This document shows, in pieces, positions 7,859 to 16,888 of a stretch of 64,000 bases of DNA; position 1 is the first letter of the stretch; every line of letters begins with the position of its first letter. Position numbers and translations under genes: made by a program. The stretch is from Variovorax brevis (GTDB taxonomy: Bacteria > Pseudomonadota > Gammaproteobacteria > Burkholderiales > Burkholderiaceae_C). The notes under the pieces were generated by a model. That model searched no databases and was not told the DNA's origin. It saw only the letters and a program-made list of their open reading frames with translations. The DNA lies in assembly GCF_030317105.1 (NCBI RefSeq), contig NZ_JASZYG010000003.1:1-64000 (forward strand), written 5' to 3'.

Positions 7859-10800
7859 ATGACCGACCTGCAGATCCGCATCTTCGCCCGGCGGCCCGAT
7901 GCCGCACCGGGGGATCCATACGTCGTCGAAGCACAGCTCGACGCTGCCGCGAGGTTCCAGGGCGAAGCGAGCTTTGACACGTCAGCCCTGATCGAGAAGG
8001 CAAATGATCCAGTGGCCTACGGCCGCCTGCTGCGCGACGCCCTGCTGGCATCGCCGGCCTTGCAGCGCGCCTATCTGAAGTCCGCTGCCAGCACGCCGGT
8101 ACACCTGCGCCTGGTGGTCGACCCTCCCGACATCGCGGTGCTTCGCTGGGAACGGCTGATGCTCGACACGGACGAGGACGACCGGCCTGCGGCGACATCG
8201 CCCTATACGCCGTTCTCGCGCTACGTCGAGCTCGAGGAGTTGCCATCGGCTGCAACCGATGTACCCACCCTGCTGCTCGCGATCGCCAACCCGGGCGATC
8301 TGCGGGGGCTGCCCGCCATCGACGTCGAGGGTGAAATCGACCTCCTGCTCGACACTTGGGGGGCGCTGCTCAGCGATGGCAACATGCGTCTCGTCGTGCT
8401 GTCAGGGCAAACGCCGCTGAGTGCCGCGACGATGGAACGCCTGCAAGCCATCAAGGACTGCTGCCGTCTGGTCGAAGGCCCGACCACGCTCGACACGCTT
8501 TCACGGGAGCTCCAGGCCGTGAACGCCCTGCACCTGATCGCGCACGGCAACCTGAGTGAGGGAAAGGCCGTGCTCTGGCTCGAGAAGCCGGACGGCACGG
8601 TTGCGTTGGTTGAGGGACAGGAGCTCAAGGTCAAGTTCCAGCTGCCACGGCTGCGCCTTGCCTTCCTGCACTCCTGCAAGGGTTCCGCCGGAACCGCAGG
8701 GCTCGGCCCGCTGCTCGTCAGCTGGGGCGTGCCCGCCGTCGTCGCCATGCAGGACTTTGTGCCAATGGCCGACGCCCGGCGTTTTGCCAGCGCCTTCTAT
8801 GCATCGCTGATGCAGGAGGGTGCGGTGGACATTGCCGTCAATGCGGGCCGTCAGTCCATCTTCCGCAGCCGCAGCGCGAACTGGTCGATCCCCGTGCTGT
8901 TTTGTCGACTGAAAGATGGACGGGTCTGGAAGGCCGATCCGGTCAGGGCAGCGGCCCAGAAGCTTGCCAAGCAGCGGCAGAACAGCCCGGGGGTGAGGGA
9001 GCCCTTTCCGCTGGACGCCCGGCTCGTGCGCGGCGGGCTCTCCAGCGTGAAGCAAAGCGTCGAGGAGTTGGCCGGTGGCCCGAAGCTGGACCTGATGGTC
9101 GCTTCGCGCAAGGCGCTTGAACCGCTGCCAGATGCCGAGCCTCCCTATGTGGTTCTGCTCGGGTCGCGCGGCCGGGCGAAGTCCAGCCACCTGCACCGCT
9201 TGTTCTGCGTCGCTGCGCTCGGCGACGCGGACGCGCCCCCCCTGCCCATGCCGTTGCCGCTCACGCTCGGCGACTGTTCACCCGAACTGGCGACTCCCGC
9301 CGCCACGATTGCCTGGGCCGTGGCCGCGGCATTTCGCCGCGAAGGCATTGCCGTCGACGGCCTGGACGCGAAGCAGATCGAGCAGGCCATGAACCACCGG
9401 GAGTTCCTGCTCCTGGTGGATGGCGACGACGACATCGGCGGCCCCGCACGAACCGATGCGATTGGCGTGCTCGCCCGATTTCAGCGGGAATCGGCCCAGA
9501 AGCACCGCGTGCTGCTCACGGCGGACAGCCTGACCTTTGACCCGGGAGCGCCTCACCCGGCGGGAGCGGTCGCGCTGATCCTCCAGGTGATGACGCCCGA
9601 GCGGGTGAGCCCCTACCTGAAGAAGCACTGCCCGCAACTCGAAATCGATCTGCAGTCCACGCGCCTGTTCGATCTTGCGGGGGTTCCCTGGCTGCTCGGA
9701 CGGCTGATGGACAGCGCGCGGCAGAACACGAAGATCAAGTCGCGCGCCGATATTCTCGGCCGCTTCGTGCGCGAGGCGCTGGCGCGTCTCGAAGGCGCGG
9801 GCGGCGCGCGCAACCGTGCCGAGCAAGGCCTCAGCCGGATGGCCTGGCGCATGCAGGCCACCCGCCAGGTCAGCCTGTCCGATGCCGAGGTCTACAAGAT
9901 CCTGGCCGAGGTGCGCGGCAACCGCGACTTTCAACTGCAACAGTTCCTCGAGGGCATCCTGAAAGAAAGCGGCTTGCTCGTCTGGAGCGGCACGGAAGGC
10001 GTGTCCTTCGCGTACCGTGGCCTGCAGTGGCACTACTGCGCCAAGTACCTGGACGCGCTGCCGCCGGCGGAGCACGACCGGCACCTCGAAGACATCACCG
10101 CCACGCTCGGCCGCCTCAGCCGCGCCTACTGGTGGGATGTCACGCTGGTGGTCCTCGCCGGGCTGACCGACAACCCTGACCTGCTGGTCCGGCAGATCCT
10201 GGCCGGCAGCGCCCTGACAGAGGGCGAGCAAGTGTTCATCGCCGCGCGCTGCGTACACGAGGCCCGTGGCGCGCAACGGTTTCGCACGCCGGTCAAGGAC
10301 GACGTCGTGGACCAGATTGTCGATACCCTGGTCTGGCGCTCTCGCCACGAGAACGCACGCTCGACTGCGACGCGCCTGAAGGCCATCAGGACACTCGGAC
10401 TGCTGGCCGACGTGCGTGTGATCCCCTACCTGGTGTCGTTGGCCACGCAGAAGGTCCGCTGGAACTGGGAGCGCCAGCGCGCCTACGACTATTCAGGGGT
10501 CCGCCTGGCCGCCGCGCAGGCGTTGTTCGGAATGCAGGAGGCCACGCTGGCGCACGTCGCACAAGACCCGGTCCTGCAGCGCAACCAGCAAATGCAGCAG
10601 TTGCTGGGCGCCTGGCTGCGGCTTGATATCCAGGCCATCTGCGCGTTGCTCGACGCACGCGATGCCGGCACGGCGGCGGTCGCGGCCTTCGCGCTGGGAA
10701 CGTTCTCCGACGACGCGGGCAGCGCGCATCTGCTGAGCGCATTTCGGGCCAACCCCCCTGAGTCGGGCGACGCCGACGTCACGTGGGCCATCACCGACGC

Positions 10801-11416
10801 CATTGCCATGCTCGACCCGGTGCGGGTCACAAAGGAAGTCGTCGAGCCGTTGCTGCCGCAGGCGCCATGGTCCACTTACCTCGCCTACCTCATCGGTCGC
10901 CTGGGCGTTGCGACACCTGACACCGTCGAGTTTGAATTCCTGCGCCGCAGCGTCGAATCAGACAACAAGGTGCTGGCCGGTCGCGCGCTGCGCTCCTACG
11001 CGACATTGCTCGGTCTGCAGGGTGCGTCCGCTCCGCAGGCTGAACTCGATACGTTGCGCCAGCGCTGCCATCAACTGGTCGAGCAGGAGTTCGAAATGGC
11101 GAGCGACCACGGACGGGCGCGCGCTTCTGCCCAGCGCGAGCAGCGCCACCGGCAACGCCTGCGCTACCAGGCCTTCGAGGCGCTTCGATCGATCGGCAAC
11201 GAGGAATCCATTGCAGTCCTGCGCAAGGTGCGCCAGCGTGAATGGGGCGCCTCGATTGGCGACGTCGCCGATGTGGACCAGGCGAACGGTGGCGCCGCAC
11301 TGTCCCGCCTGGACAGCCTCAACTTCGAGATTTCAGAAGTGATTTACTGGCGCTTGAGCGGTGGACTCGGTACCGAGTCCGGCGCCCCGCTGGGCTCGGC
11401 AGAAAGCGCAAATTGA
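7859..11416 (+). CDS. CHAT protease - STAND-like NTPase - HEAT-like repeat protein
   Basis: A 1185-residue protein with three parts. Residues about 1-360 form a CHAT (caspase-like) peptidase with catalytic candidates His229 (HLIAHG) and Cys273 (HSCKG). Residues about 425-750 look like a STAND/NACHT-type NTPase. Its Walker A-like GSRGRAKSS (435-443) has Ala where the second Gly is usual, and its Walker B-like stretch is FLLLVDGDDD (about 516-525). The rest is helical with HEAT-like repeats, for example VRLAAAQALFGMQEATLAHV. No signal or membrane segment is seen. STAND proteins usually sense a ligand through C-terminal repeats and activate an N-terminal effector. It is the first gene of a three-gene operon. 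An in-frame upstream ATG at 7760 was rejected for lack of homology. Confidence 0.78.
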   Translation: MTDLQIRIFARRPDAAPGDPYVVEAQLDAAARFQGEASFDTSALIEKANDPVAYGRLLRDALLASPALQRAYLKSAASTPVHLRLVVDPPDIAVLRWERLMLDTDEDDRPAATSPYTPFSRYVELEELPSAATDVPTLLLAIANPGDLRGLPAIDVEGEIDLLLDTWGALLSDGNMRLVVLSGQTPLSAATMERLQAIKDCCRLVEGPTTLDTLSRELQAVNALHLIAHGNLSEGKAVLWLEKPDGTVALVEGQELKVKFQLPRLRLAFLHSCKGSAGTAGLGPLLVSWGVPAVVAMQDFVPMADARRFASAFYASLMQEGAVDIAVNAGRQSIFRSRSANWSIPVLFCRLKDGRVWKADPVRAAAQKLAKQRQNSPGVREPFPLDARLVRGGLSSVKQSVEELAGGPKLDLMVASRKALEPLPDAEPPYVVLLGSRGRAKSSHLHRLFCVAALGDADAPPLPMPLPLTLGDCSPELATPAATIAWAVAAAFRREGIAVDGLDAKQIEQAMNHREFLLLVDGDDDIGGPARTDAIGVLARFQRESAQKHRVLLTADSLTFDPGAPHPAGAVALILQVMTPERVSPYLKKHCPQLEIDLQSTRLFDLAGVPWLLGRLMDSARQNTKIKSRADILGRFVREALARLEGAGGARNRAEQGLSRMAWRMQATRQVSLSDAEVYKILAEVRGNRDFQLQQFLEGILKESGLLVWSGTEGVSFAYRGLQWHYCAKYLDALPPAEHDRHLEDITATLGRLSRAYWWDVTLVVLAGLTDNPDLLVRQILAGSALTEGEQVFIAARCVHEARGAQRFRTPVKDDVVDQIVDTLVWRSRHENARSTATRLKAIRTLGLLADVRVIPYLVSLATQKVRWNWERQRAYDYSGVRLAAAQALFGMQEATLAHVAQDPVLQRNQQMQQLLGAWLRLDIQAICALLDARDAGTAAVAAFALGTFSDDAGSAHLLSAFRANPPESGDADVTWAITDAIAMLDPVRVTKEVVEPLLPQAPWSTYLAYLIGRLGVATPDTVEFEFLRRSVESDNKVLAGRALRSYATLLGLQGASAPQAELDTLRQRCHQLVEQEFEMASDHGRARASAQREQRHRQRLRYQAFEALRSIGNEESIAVLRKVRQREWGASIGDVADVDQANGGAALSRLDSLNFEISEVIYWRLSGGLGTESGAPLGSAESAN

Positions 11417-11426
11417 AGGAGACACC

Positions 11427-12719
11427 ATGCCAAACAGGACCATCCCGGGCACCAGCATTCGCTATGCGCTGATTGCCTTCGACAGCGACGGCAACGAACG
11501 CACCGACGACGCGGAAGGCGTTGGCGGCAAGATGAGCGCGCGCATCCTGCAAGACGCGACCGCATCCCCGCCGAGCCACGTCTTCTTCTTCAGCCACGGC
11601 TGGAAAGGCGACGTGCCCGCCGCGATCGATCAATACAACCGCTGGATCAAGGCGATGACCGATCTGACGGCAGACGCCGACGCGATGGGAGCCGGCTTCA
11701 AGCCGCTGTGGATTGGCCTGCATTGGCCGAGCCTGCCGTGGGGCGACGATGAGCTTGGCGGCAATTCGTTCTCACCAACCGCGCCGCAAACGAGCGAACT
11801 GATGGAGCGCTACGTCGAGCGGCTTGGCGGCGATGCCGATGCGGTGCGCGCGCAGTTGCAGATCATCCTGGCCGAAAACGAGACGAATGCCGGGGCGATG
11901 ACACTGCCACCTCCGGTCGCCGAGGCGTACCGCAAGCTGGCTGAGGAGATCGGCCGCAAGGCTGGGCGGCCCGGCGGCCCGCCGGATGCGGAGGAAGTGG
12001 CGTTCGATGCGGGGCAGGCGTTCGAAGCCGGCAACGAAGGCGGTGCGGCATTCGGCGGCTTCGACTTCGGGGGACTGCTCGGGCCGTTGCGGCAGCTGTC
12101 GTTCTGGAAGATGAAGAAACGCGCACGCAAGGTCGGCGAAGTCGGCATGCATGGTTTCATCGCCAGCCTCCAGCAGGCGCTGCCGCAAGCGCGGTTCCAC
12201 CTGATGGGCCACAGCTTCGGCTGCATCGTGGTGTCGTCGATCCTGGGCGGTCCGGACGGTGCGGCTGCACTGCCGCGCGCAGTCGATTCGCTGGTGCTGG
12301 TCCAGGGCGCCCTCTCCCTGTGGGGCTATGCCGATCACATTCCCAACCACGAAGGCAGCGGCTATTTCAACGCGATGATCAAGCGCGGCGCGGTGCGCGG
12401 CCCGATCGTCGTCACCACGTCGGAACACGACAGCGCCGTGGGAACCTTTTATCCGCTCGCCGCACGCCTGTCCGGCAATGTGGACTTCGCGCCCCTGCCG
12501 GAGTACGGCGCCGTCGGAGCCTTTGGCATCCAGGGCATGGACGGGGTCGTTTCGGCGAAGTTGCTTGTGCAAACGGGCGAATACGACTTCAAGCCAGGCA
12601 CGATCCACAACCTGGAAGGAAGCCAGTTCATCGCGAAGATGAGCGGCGCGTCCGGAGCACACTCGGACATTGATGGCCCCCAGGTCGCGCATGCCATCTG
12701 GCAAGCTGCGCGTGCGTAG
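11427..12719 (+). CDS. Alpha/beta-hydrolase fold protein in the CHAT operon
   Basis: A 430-residue predicted serine hydrolase. It has FFFSHGWKGD (residues about 53-62, oxyanion-loop region) and the nucleophile elbow GHSFG with Ser263. A histidine near the end (GAHSD, about 412) could complete the triad. A poorly conserved, partly glycine-rich insert (about 180-230) may form a lid. No signal peptide is seen. The ATG is 10 bp after the CHAT-NTPase stop with a strong GAAGGAGA ribosome site, showing co-transcription. Lipase, esterase or peptidase activity cannot be told apart. As an operon member it could be an effector or an accessory hydrolase. Confidence 0.75.
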   Translation: MPNRTIPGTSIRYALIAFDSDGNERTDDAEGVGGKMSARILQDATASPPSHVFFFSHGWKGDVPAAIDQYNRWIKAMTDLTADADAMGAGFKPLWIGLHWPSLPWGDDELGGNSFSPTAPQTSELMERYVERLGGDADAVRAQLQIILAENETNAGAMTLPPPVAEAYRKLAEEIGRKAGRPGGPPDAEEVAFDAGQAFEAGNEGGAAFGGFDFGGLLGPLRQLSFWKMKKRARKVGEVGMHGFIASLQQALPQARFHLMGHSFGCIVVSSILGGPDGAAALPRAVDSLVLVQGALSLWGYADHIPNHEGSGYFNAMIKRGAVRGPIVVTTSEHDSAVGTFYPLAARLSGNVDFAPLPEYGAVGAFGIQGMDGVVSAKLLVQTGEYDFKPGTIHNLEGSQFIAKMSGASGAHSDIDGPQVAHAIWQAARA

Positions 12720-12733
12720 CGCGGGAGATGGCG

Positions 12734-14173
12734 ATGAGTGACGATCAGGTGGTCCCGCTCGGTGCGGACGACATGCCACTGCCGATGGGTGTGCAGGCGA
12801 GCACGGGGCAACTGCTGCCCGGACTCACGGATGAGGATCTGAAGCACATCGACGACAGCGCGGACGCTGTCCAGGCGCGCGGGTCGAGCGACAACGTCGA
12901 CTTCCTTGCGGTATCCGACGTCGATCCGAACAAGCTCGACGAAGCGGGTTGGGGCGTCATCTTTGCGCAGGACGCCGACCCCGCCATCCGGCAGGCGCTG
13001 GAACCGCTGATCGAGCATCGTCGCAAGCAGGTCAACGACACGCGCCTGTTCAAGCTGTACGAGGGCGCTGCGGGTTATCGGCCGAACGACACCGTCGCGG
13101 GTTGGCTGGCCCGGTCCAGCGTGGGCCTCGCGATTGTCGATCCGCTGGGCGGGGTGCCGCTGTATCTGCTGCTCGTTGGTTCGCCGGCAGCCATTCCGTT
13201 CGAATTCCAGTACCTGCTCGATACCTACTGGAGTGTCGGCCGACTCGACTTCGATACCGCCGCCGAGTACCGTGCCTACGCCGAGGGGGTGGTCGCCTAT
13301 GAAACCGCCGCGACGGTCCCGCATCGCAAGCGGATGGCGATCTTCAGCACACGCAATCCAGGCGACCGGGCGACCGCACTGCTGATGGACCAGGTGGCAA
13401 CGCCATTGGTTGCGGGCACGACCACGATGAAGCCTGTTGGCGAACGCCAGGGTTTCCAGATCCAGTCGTTGCTTGGCGATGCGGCGACGAAAGAAAACCT
13501 GCAGGACTTGCTGCGCGAACAGGGGGACGTTGGGCCACCTGCCCTGCTCTTCACCGGATCCCACGGCGTGAGCTTCGCGCTCGACGACATGGGCCAGCGC
13601 GAGCGGCAAGGGGCCATCCTGTGCGGCGACTGGCCAGGCGGGCCCGTCAAGCCGGAACATTGTTTCGCCGCCGCCGACGTCCCGGCGGACGCGAAGGTCA
13701 GTGGCCTGATTCACTTCTTCTTTGCCTGCTACGGTGGTGGATGCCCCCAGTTCGATACCTACTCGCGCCTGCCCGACGGCAAGCCGAAGCAGATTGCCGC
13801 GGCACCGATGGTCGCGCGCCTTCCGCAAAAGGTGCTGGCGAGCGGAGCGCTCGCCGTCATCGCGCACATCGACCGTGCCTGGTCCTACTCGTTCCAGGTG
13901 GGCAGGGGCGCACCCCAGGTGCAGGAGTTTCGCGATGTGCTGGTCAGGGCGATGAAAGGCGAGCGCATCGGCGCGTGCACCGACCAATTCAACTTGCGCT
14001 GGGCCGTACTGTCCGCGGAACTCTCTGACCAGCAGCGCCAGCAAGAAGCCCTTCCGGGGCAGGTGAGCCAGGCCGCGCTTGCCAATCGATGGGTCGCGCG
14101 CGATGACGCGCGCAACTATCTGACGCTTGGGGATCCGGCGGTACGCCTGCGGGTGGAGGATATGCGCGCTTAG
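12734..14173 (+). CDS. Second caspase-fold (CHAT/C25-like) protein in the CHAT operon
   Basis: A 479-residue protein with the His/Cys layout of the caspase clan: LFTGSHGV (His277 from this start) and HFFFACYGGGCP (Cys332). Strand-helix segments before the His fit a caspase-like core. The first about 130 residues have no recognised domain. The ATG at 12734 has GGGAG six bases upstream. An in-frame ATG at 12728 abuts that site and is less likely. It follows the alpha/beta-hydrolase gene closely on the same strand. Two caspase-fold proteins in one operon suggest a protease cascade or paired sensor and executor, which is inference. No signal peptide. Confidence 0.68.
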   Translation: MSDDQVVPLGADDMPLPMGVQASTGQLLPGLTDEDLKHIDDSADAVQARGSSDNVDFLAVSDVDPNKLDEAGWGVIFAQDADPAIRQALEPLIEHRRKQVNDTRLFKLYEGAAGYRPNDTVAGWLARSSVGLAIVDPLGGVPLYLLLVGSPAAIPFEFQYLLDTYWSVGRLDFDTAAEYRAYAEGVVAYETAATVPHRKRMAIFSTRNPGDRATALLMDQVATPLVAGTTTMKPVGERQGFQIQSLLGDAATKENLQDLLREQGDVGPPALLFTGSHGVSFALDDMGQRERQGAILCGDWPGGPVKPEHCFAAADVPADAKVSGLIHFFFACYGGGCPQFDTYSRLPDGKPKQIAAAPMVARLPQKVLASGALAVIAHIDRAWSYSFQVGRGAPQVQEFRDVLVRAMKGERIGACTDQFNLRWAVLSAELSDQQRQQEALPGQVSQAALANRWVARDDARNYLTLGDPAVRLRVEDMRA

Positions 14174-15001
14174 CCAGCGGTGAAGCGGCTCGTTCACGGG
14201 CAGGCGCCGTGGGGACTGCGGCGAGCCAGCGCTGCAGGGTGGGTGCGGCTGTTCGGGTTTTCGAGCTGAATGTTGGAAGTGGCTGAGAGCTGACTATGAC
14301 ACCCGTTGATGGTGTTCGTGCAGTTGCACCTCGGAACTTGACGTTCGATAGCGGGTCGCATGCAGCGGCCTCGAAAATTGCGTTGAACGGCGGTGTGGCA
14401 TGTGGCGAACTGGCGTTCGGGGCCCGTTGCTGAAATCCGGCTTGTTGGCCCGCACTTCGGCACAGCAGCGGATCCGGTCGGTCGACGTCGACCTTTGTAC
14501 TCACGTTATCGGCCACATACCGGTCATCGCGGCGCACGGGCGCGCTGGTGGCCTTCGCAATTTCGAGAGCGTTAAAGGAGTCGCGAAGTGATCAACCCTT
14601 CTGGCACTTCGCCAGGAACCACTTCAGATCTACCAAGCCGTTTGGGGATGAGTAAGACGGCGCCAACCTTGTGCGTTTGCTTCCATGTTGGCCTTTCTTC
14701 TTCGCTGAGGTGTGGCGCAGACGGGAGCAGCATCGACGGCTCGCCGACGACGCCGCTCAACCACCAACCACCGAGATCTGCTAACGTTCAACTCGGACTT
14801 CGGCTGAATGGCTGGCAAGTCCGAAGGGGGCAGGTCAATAGCAACCGCAACGTGCAAGGCAAATTCATACATATTGATGATGCTAGGCTGGTGCGGTCAG
14901 TCAAACTCTCGTAAGTGATCGCAATTTGCCTAAGTAGCACAGTGGATCAACAATGCAAACAGAAGGGCTCGAAAATCTTGGAGAGCTCACGAGGAACGCC
15001 A
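14174..15001. other. 0.8-kb region without a convincing gene
   Basis: This gap separates the CHAT operon from the T6SS cargo cassette and looks less GC-rich than its flanks. A GTG-started frame at 14588-14914 (108 codons) has an AAAGGAG-like site before it. Its protein has no recognisable domain and does not show the G/C-rich codon use of its neighbours, so it is not called. A promoter for the cassette should lie near the AT-rich stretch around 14860-14920. Confidence 0.5.
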
Positions 15002-15541
15002 ATGCAGCGAGAACACCTGCCCGAGGAACAGCTGATTCTCGCCGACGCTGAGCCGGGGCAACCCGACGCGCTGGCGCTCTTGCTGAGCGCCCGCCCCGTC
15101 GTGCTGAGGCAGCATTCGCTGCCCGAGGTCGTGATCGGCGAACTGATCGCCATCACTGACGACGGCTGCACACCGTTAGTCCTATACGCCGGCCAACCCG
15201 GAAGAGTTGCGGTGCGAGCCCGCACCGTGCTCAATCTGCACGCCGCGCACATCGGCCGCCAAGTCGTGCTGTCGTTCGACAACGGCGATGCCGCGCTACC
15301 GATCGTGATGGGCGTGCTGCAGCCCGCGGTCGAACGGCTCGTCGACGCATCCGGCAAAATCGAGGTCGAGACCGACGGCGACCGCGTTGTCGTCAGCGCA
15401 CGCAAGGAGCTCGTGCTGCGCTGCGGCAAGGCCAGCATCAAGCTCACCAGTGCGGGCAAGGTGTTGATCGATGGCGGCTACGTCCAGAGCCGATCGACCG
15501 GCGCCAACCGGATCAAGGGCGGCTCGGTCCAGATCAACTGA
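15002..15541 (+). CDS. DUF6484 domain protein (T6SS-associated, VgrG-tip-like)
   Basis: A 179-residue protein. Residues about 35-110 (VVIGELIAITDDGCTPLV, then HIGRQVVLSFDNGDAALPIVMGVL) match the DUF6484 pattern found next to T6SS genes. The C-terminal half (RKELVLRCGKASIKLTSAGK and NRIKGGSVQIN) resembles the terminal beta-helix region of VgrG spike proteins. It may therefore be a small spike-associated piece or adaptor. The ATG follows GAGGAA. It is the first gene of a collinear cassette running to 22199. Confidence 0.8.
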   Translation: MQREHLPEEQLILADAEPGQPDALALLLSARPVVLRQHSLPEVVIGELIAITDDGCTPLVLYAGQPGRVAVRARTVLNLHAAHIGRQVVLSFDNGDAALPIVMGVLQPAVERLVDASGKIEVETDGDRVVVSARKELVLRCGKASIKLTSAGKVLIDGGYVQSRSTGANRIKGGSVQIN

Positions 15542-15549
15542 CAATCACC

Positions 15550-16878
15550 ATGCGCGTCCCCATGCCGCGCTCTCGGGTGGTCTGGGCCGAACGGACCAAT
15601 CCGTACGACGAACTTGCCTATCGCTGCCTGCCGATCGAATGGACCGCGCCCGAGCGGCTGGCGCTCGCATCGGCGCTGCATGGCGGCCCGCGTCTCGACA
15701 CCGACGCCTGCCGGGTGCTGGAACTGGGCTGCGGCGACGGCGCCAACCTGCTGCCGATGGCGCACCACCGCAACCGCGCCAGCTTCGTCGGCATCGACGG
15801 GGCGGCCAGCCAGATTGCCCTCGCGAACGAGCGGTGCGTCCTGCTGAAGCTGAAGAACGCGCGCTTCATCCACGCCGACTTCCGCCAGTCCGAACACCTG
15901 CTCGACGGCGAGTTCGACGTCATCATCGGCCACGGCATCTTCTCGTGGGTCCCCGACGACGCACGCGACGCGCTGCTGTCGCTGTGCCGCAAGGCCTTGC
16001 GGCCTGGCGGCCTGCTCTACCTCAACTACAACACCTACCCCGGCTGGTCGATGCGCGGGATGGTGCGTGAGTTCCTGCTGGCGCAAACCGCCCACGGTGG
16101 AGATCTGCACGAACGTGCGCTGCAGGCGCAGCGGGTCGCCAAGCAGATTGCCAGCTCGTTCGAGTCCGCAGGCCAGGCCGAGGCCTCGCCCTATTCGCGC
16201 CTGCTGGCCAACGAGTTCCTCTTCGTCGGCGAACACGATCCCTCGTACGTGGCGCATGAATTCCTCAGCGAGATCAACCGGGCGTACTGGCGCAGCGACT
16301 TCCTCGCGCTGCTGCGCTCGCACGGTTTCGAGTTCGTCGCCGACGCCGATTTCAACTACGCATCTGGCCGCGTGCCGGTCCACTTCGCGCCGCAGCTGAA
16401 AAACTTCAACTGGGTCGGCCGTGCGGTCGAAGACACCGCCGATCTGCTGTGCAACCGCCAGCTCCACTCGCCCATCCTGACGCGCGGCCCGCATACGGCC
16501 CGCCCGCTGAACACCTGCGAATTCGCCGAATTCAGCCTCGCGTCGTGCCTGGTGCCATCGCCCGTCCGGGACGATGGCGCCCTTTGGTTCCAACACCCAC
16601 CCACCGGCTACGAGGTCGAAACGCGCGACACTGCAATGGCCGCGGCGCTGTCGCGCCTGCACCCGCGCTGGCCCCGCGGCCTGCGCGTCGCCGATCTGTT
16701 CGACGACGTGGCCGCCGTGATGGAAGACCTGCTGCTGCTCCACCGCAATGGCCTGCTCGAACTGCGGCTGTCCGAGCCCACCGATCCGGTTGCCGATTCG
16801 CGGCCACTCGCCCGACTGGAAGCCCAACTCGGCGGCTACGCGACGACGCGCTACCACACGCGCATCGCCGCTGGCTAG
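15550..16878 (+). CDS. SAM-dependent methyltransferase with methyltransferase regulatory domain
   Basis: A 442-residue class I methyltransferase. The SAM-binding motif VLELGCGDGA is at residues 56-65, followed by FVGIDGA, FDVIIGHGIFSWVPDD and LRPGGLLYLNYNTYPGW. The C-terminal half fits the methyltransferase regulatory domain (PF10119 type). It starts 8 bp after the DUF6484 gene and 10 bp before the DUF2169 gene, so it belongs to the T6SS cassette. Such enzymes recur in T6SS accessory clusters. The substrate (effector, spike protein or small molecule) is unknown. Confidence 0.85.
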   Translation: MRVPMPRSRVVWAERTNPYDELAYRCLPIEWTAPERLALASALHGGPRLDTDACRVLELGCGDGANLLPMAHHRNRASFVGIDGAASQIALANERCVLLKLKNARFIHADFRQSEHLLDGEFDVIIGHGIFSWVPDDARDALLSLCRKALRPGGLLYLNYNTYPGWSMRGMVREFLLAQTAHGGDLHERALQAQRVAKQIASSFESAGQAEASPYSRLLANEFLFVGEHDPSYVAHEFLSEINRAYWRSDFLALLRSHGFEFVADADFNYASGRVPVHFAPQLKNFNWVGRAVEDTADLLCNRQLHSPILTRGPHTARPLNTCEFAEFSLASCLVPSPVRDDGALWFQHPPTGYEVETRDTAMAAALSRLHPRWPRGLRVADLFDDVAAVMEDLLLLHRNGLLELRLSEPTDPVADSRPLARLEAQLGGYATTRYHTRIAAG

Positions 16879-16888
16879 GACCAACACC

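Noticed and set aside
12449..14197. A 582-codon minus-strand frame opposite the second caspase-fold gene
   Set aside because: It shows low-complexity antisense composition with no domain. The plus-strand gene has catalytic motifs and operon spacing.
14588..14914. A 108-codon frame with a GTG start and an AAAGGAG-like site
   Set aside because: The codon use does not look like that of its neighbours and no domain is visible. It is mentioned under the intergenic region but not called as a gene.
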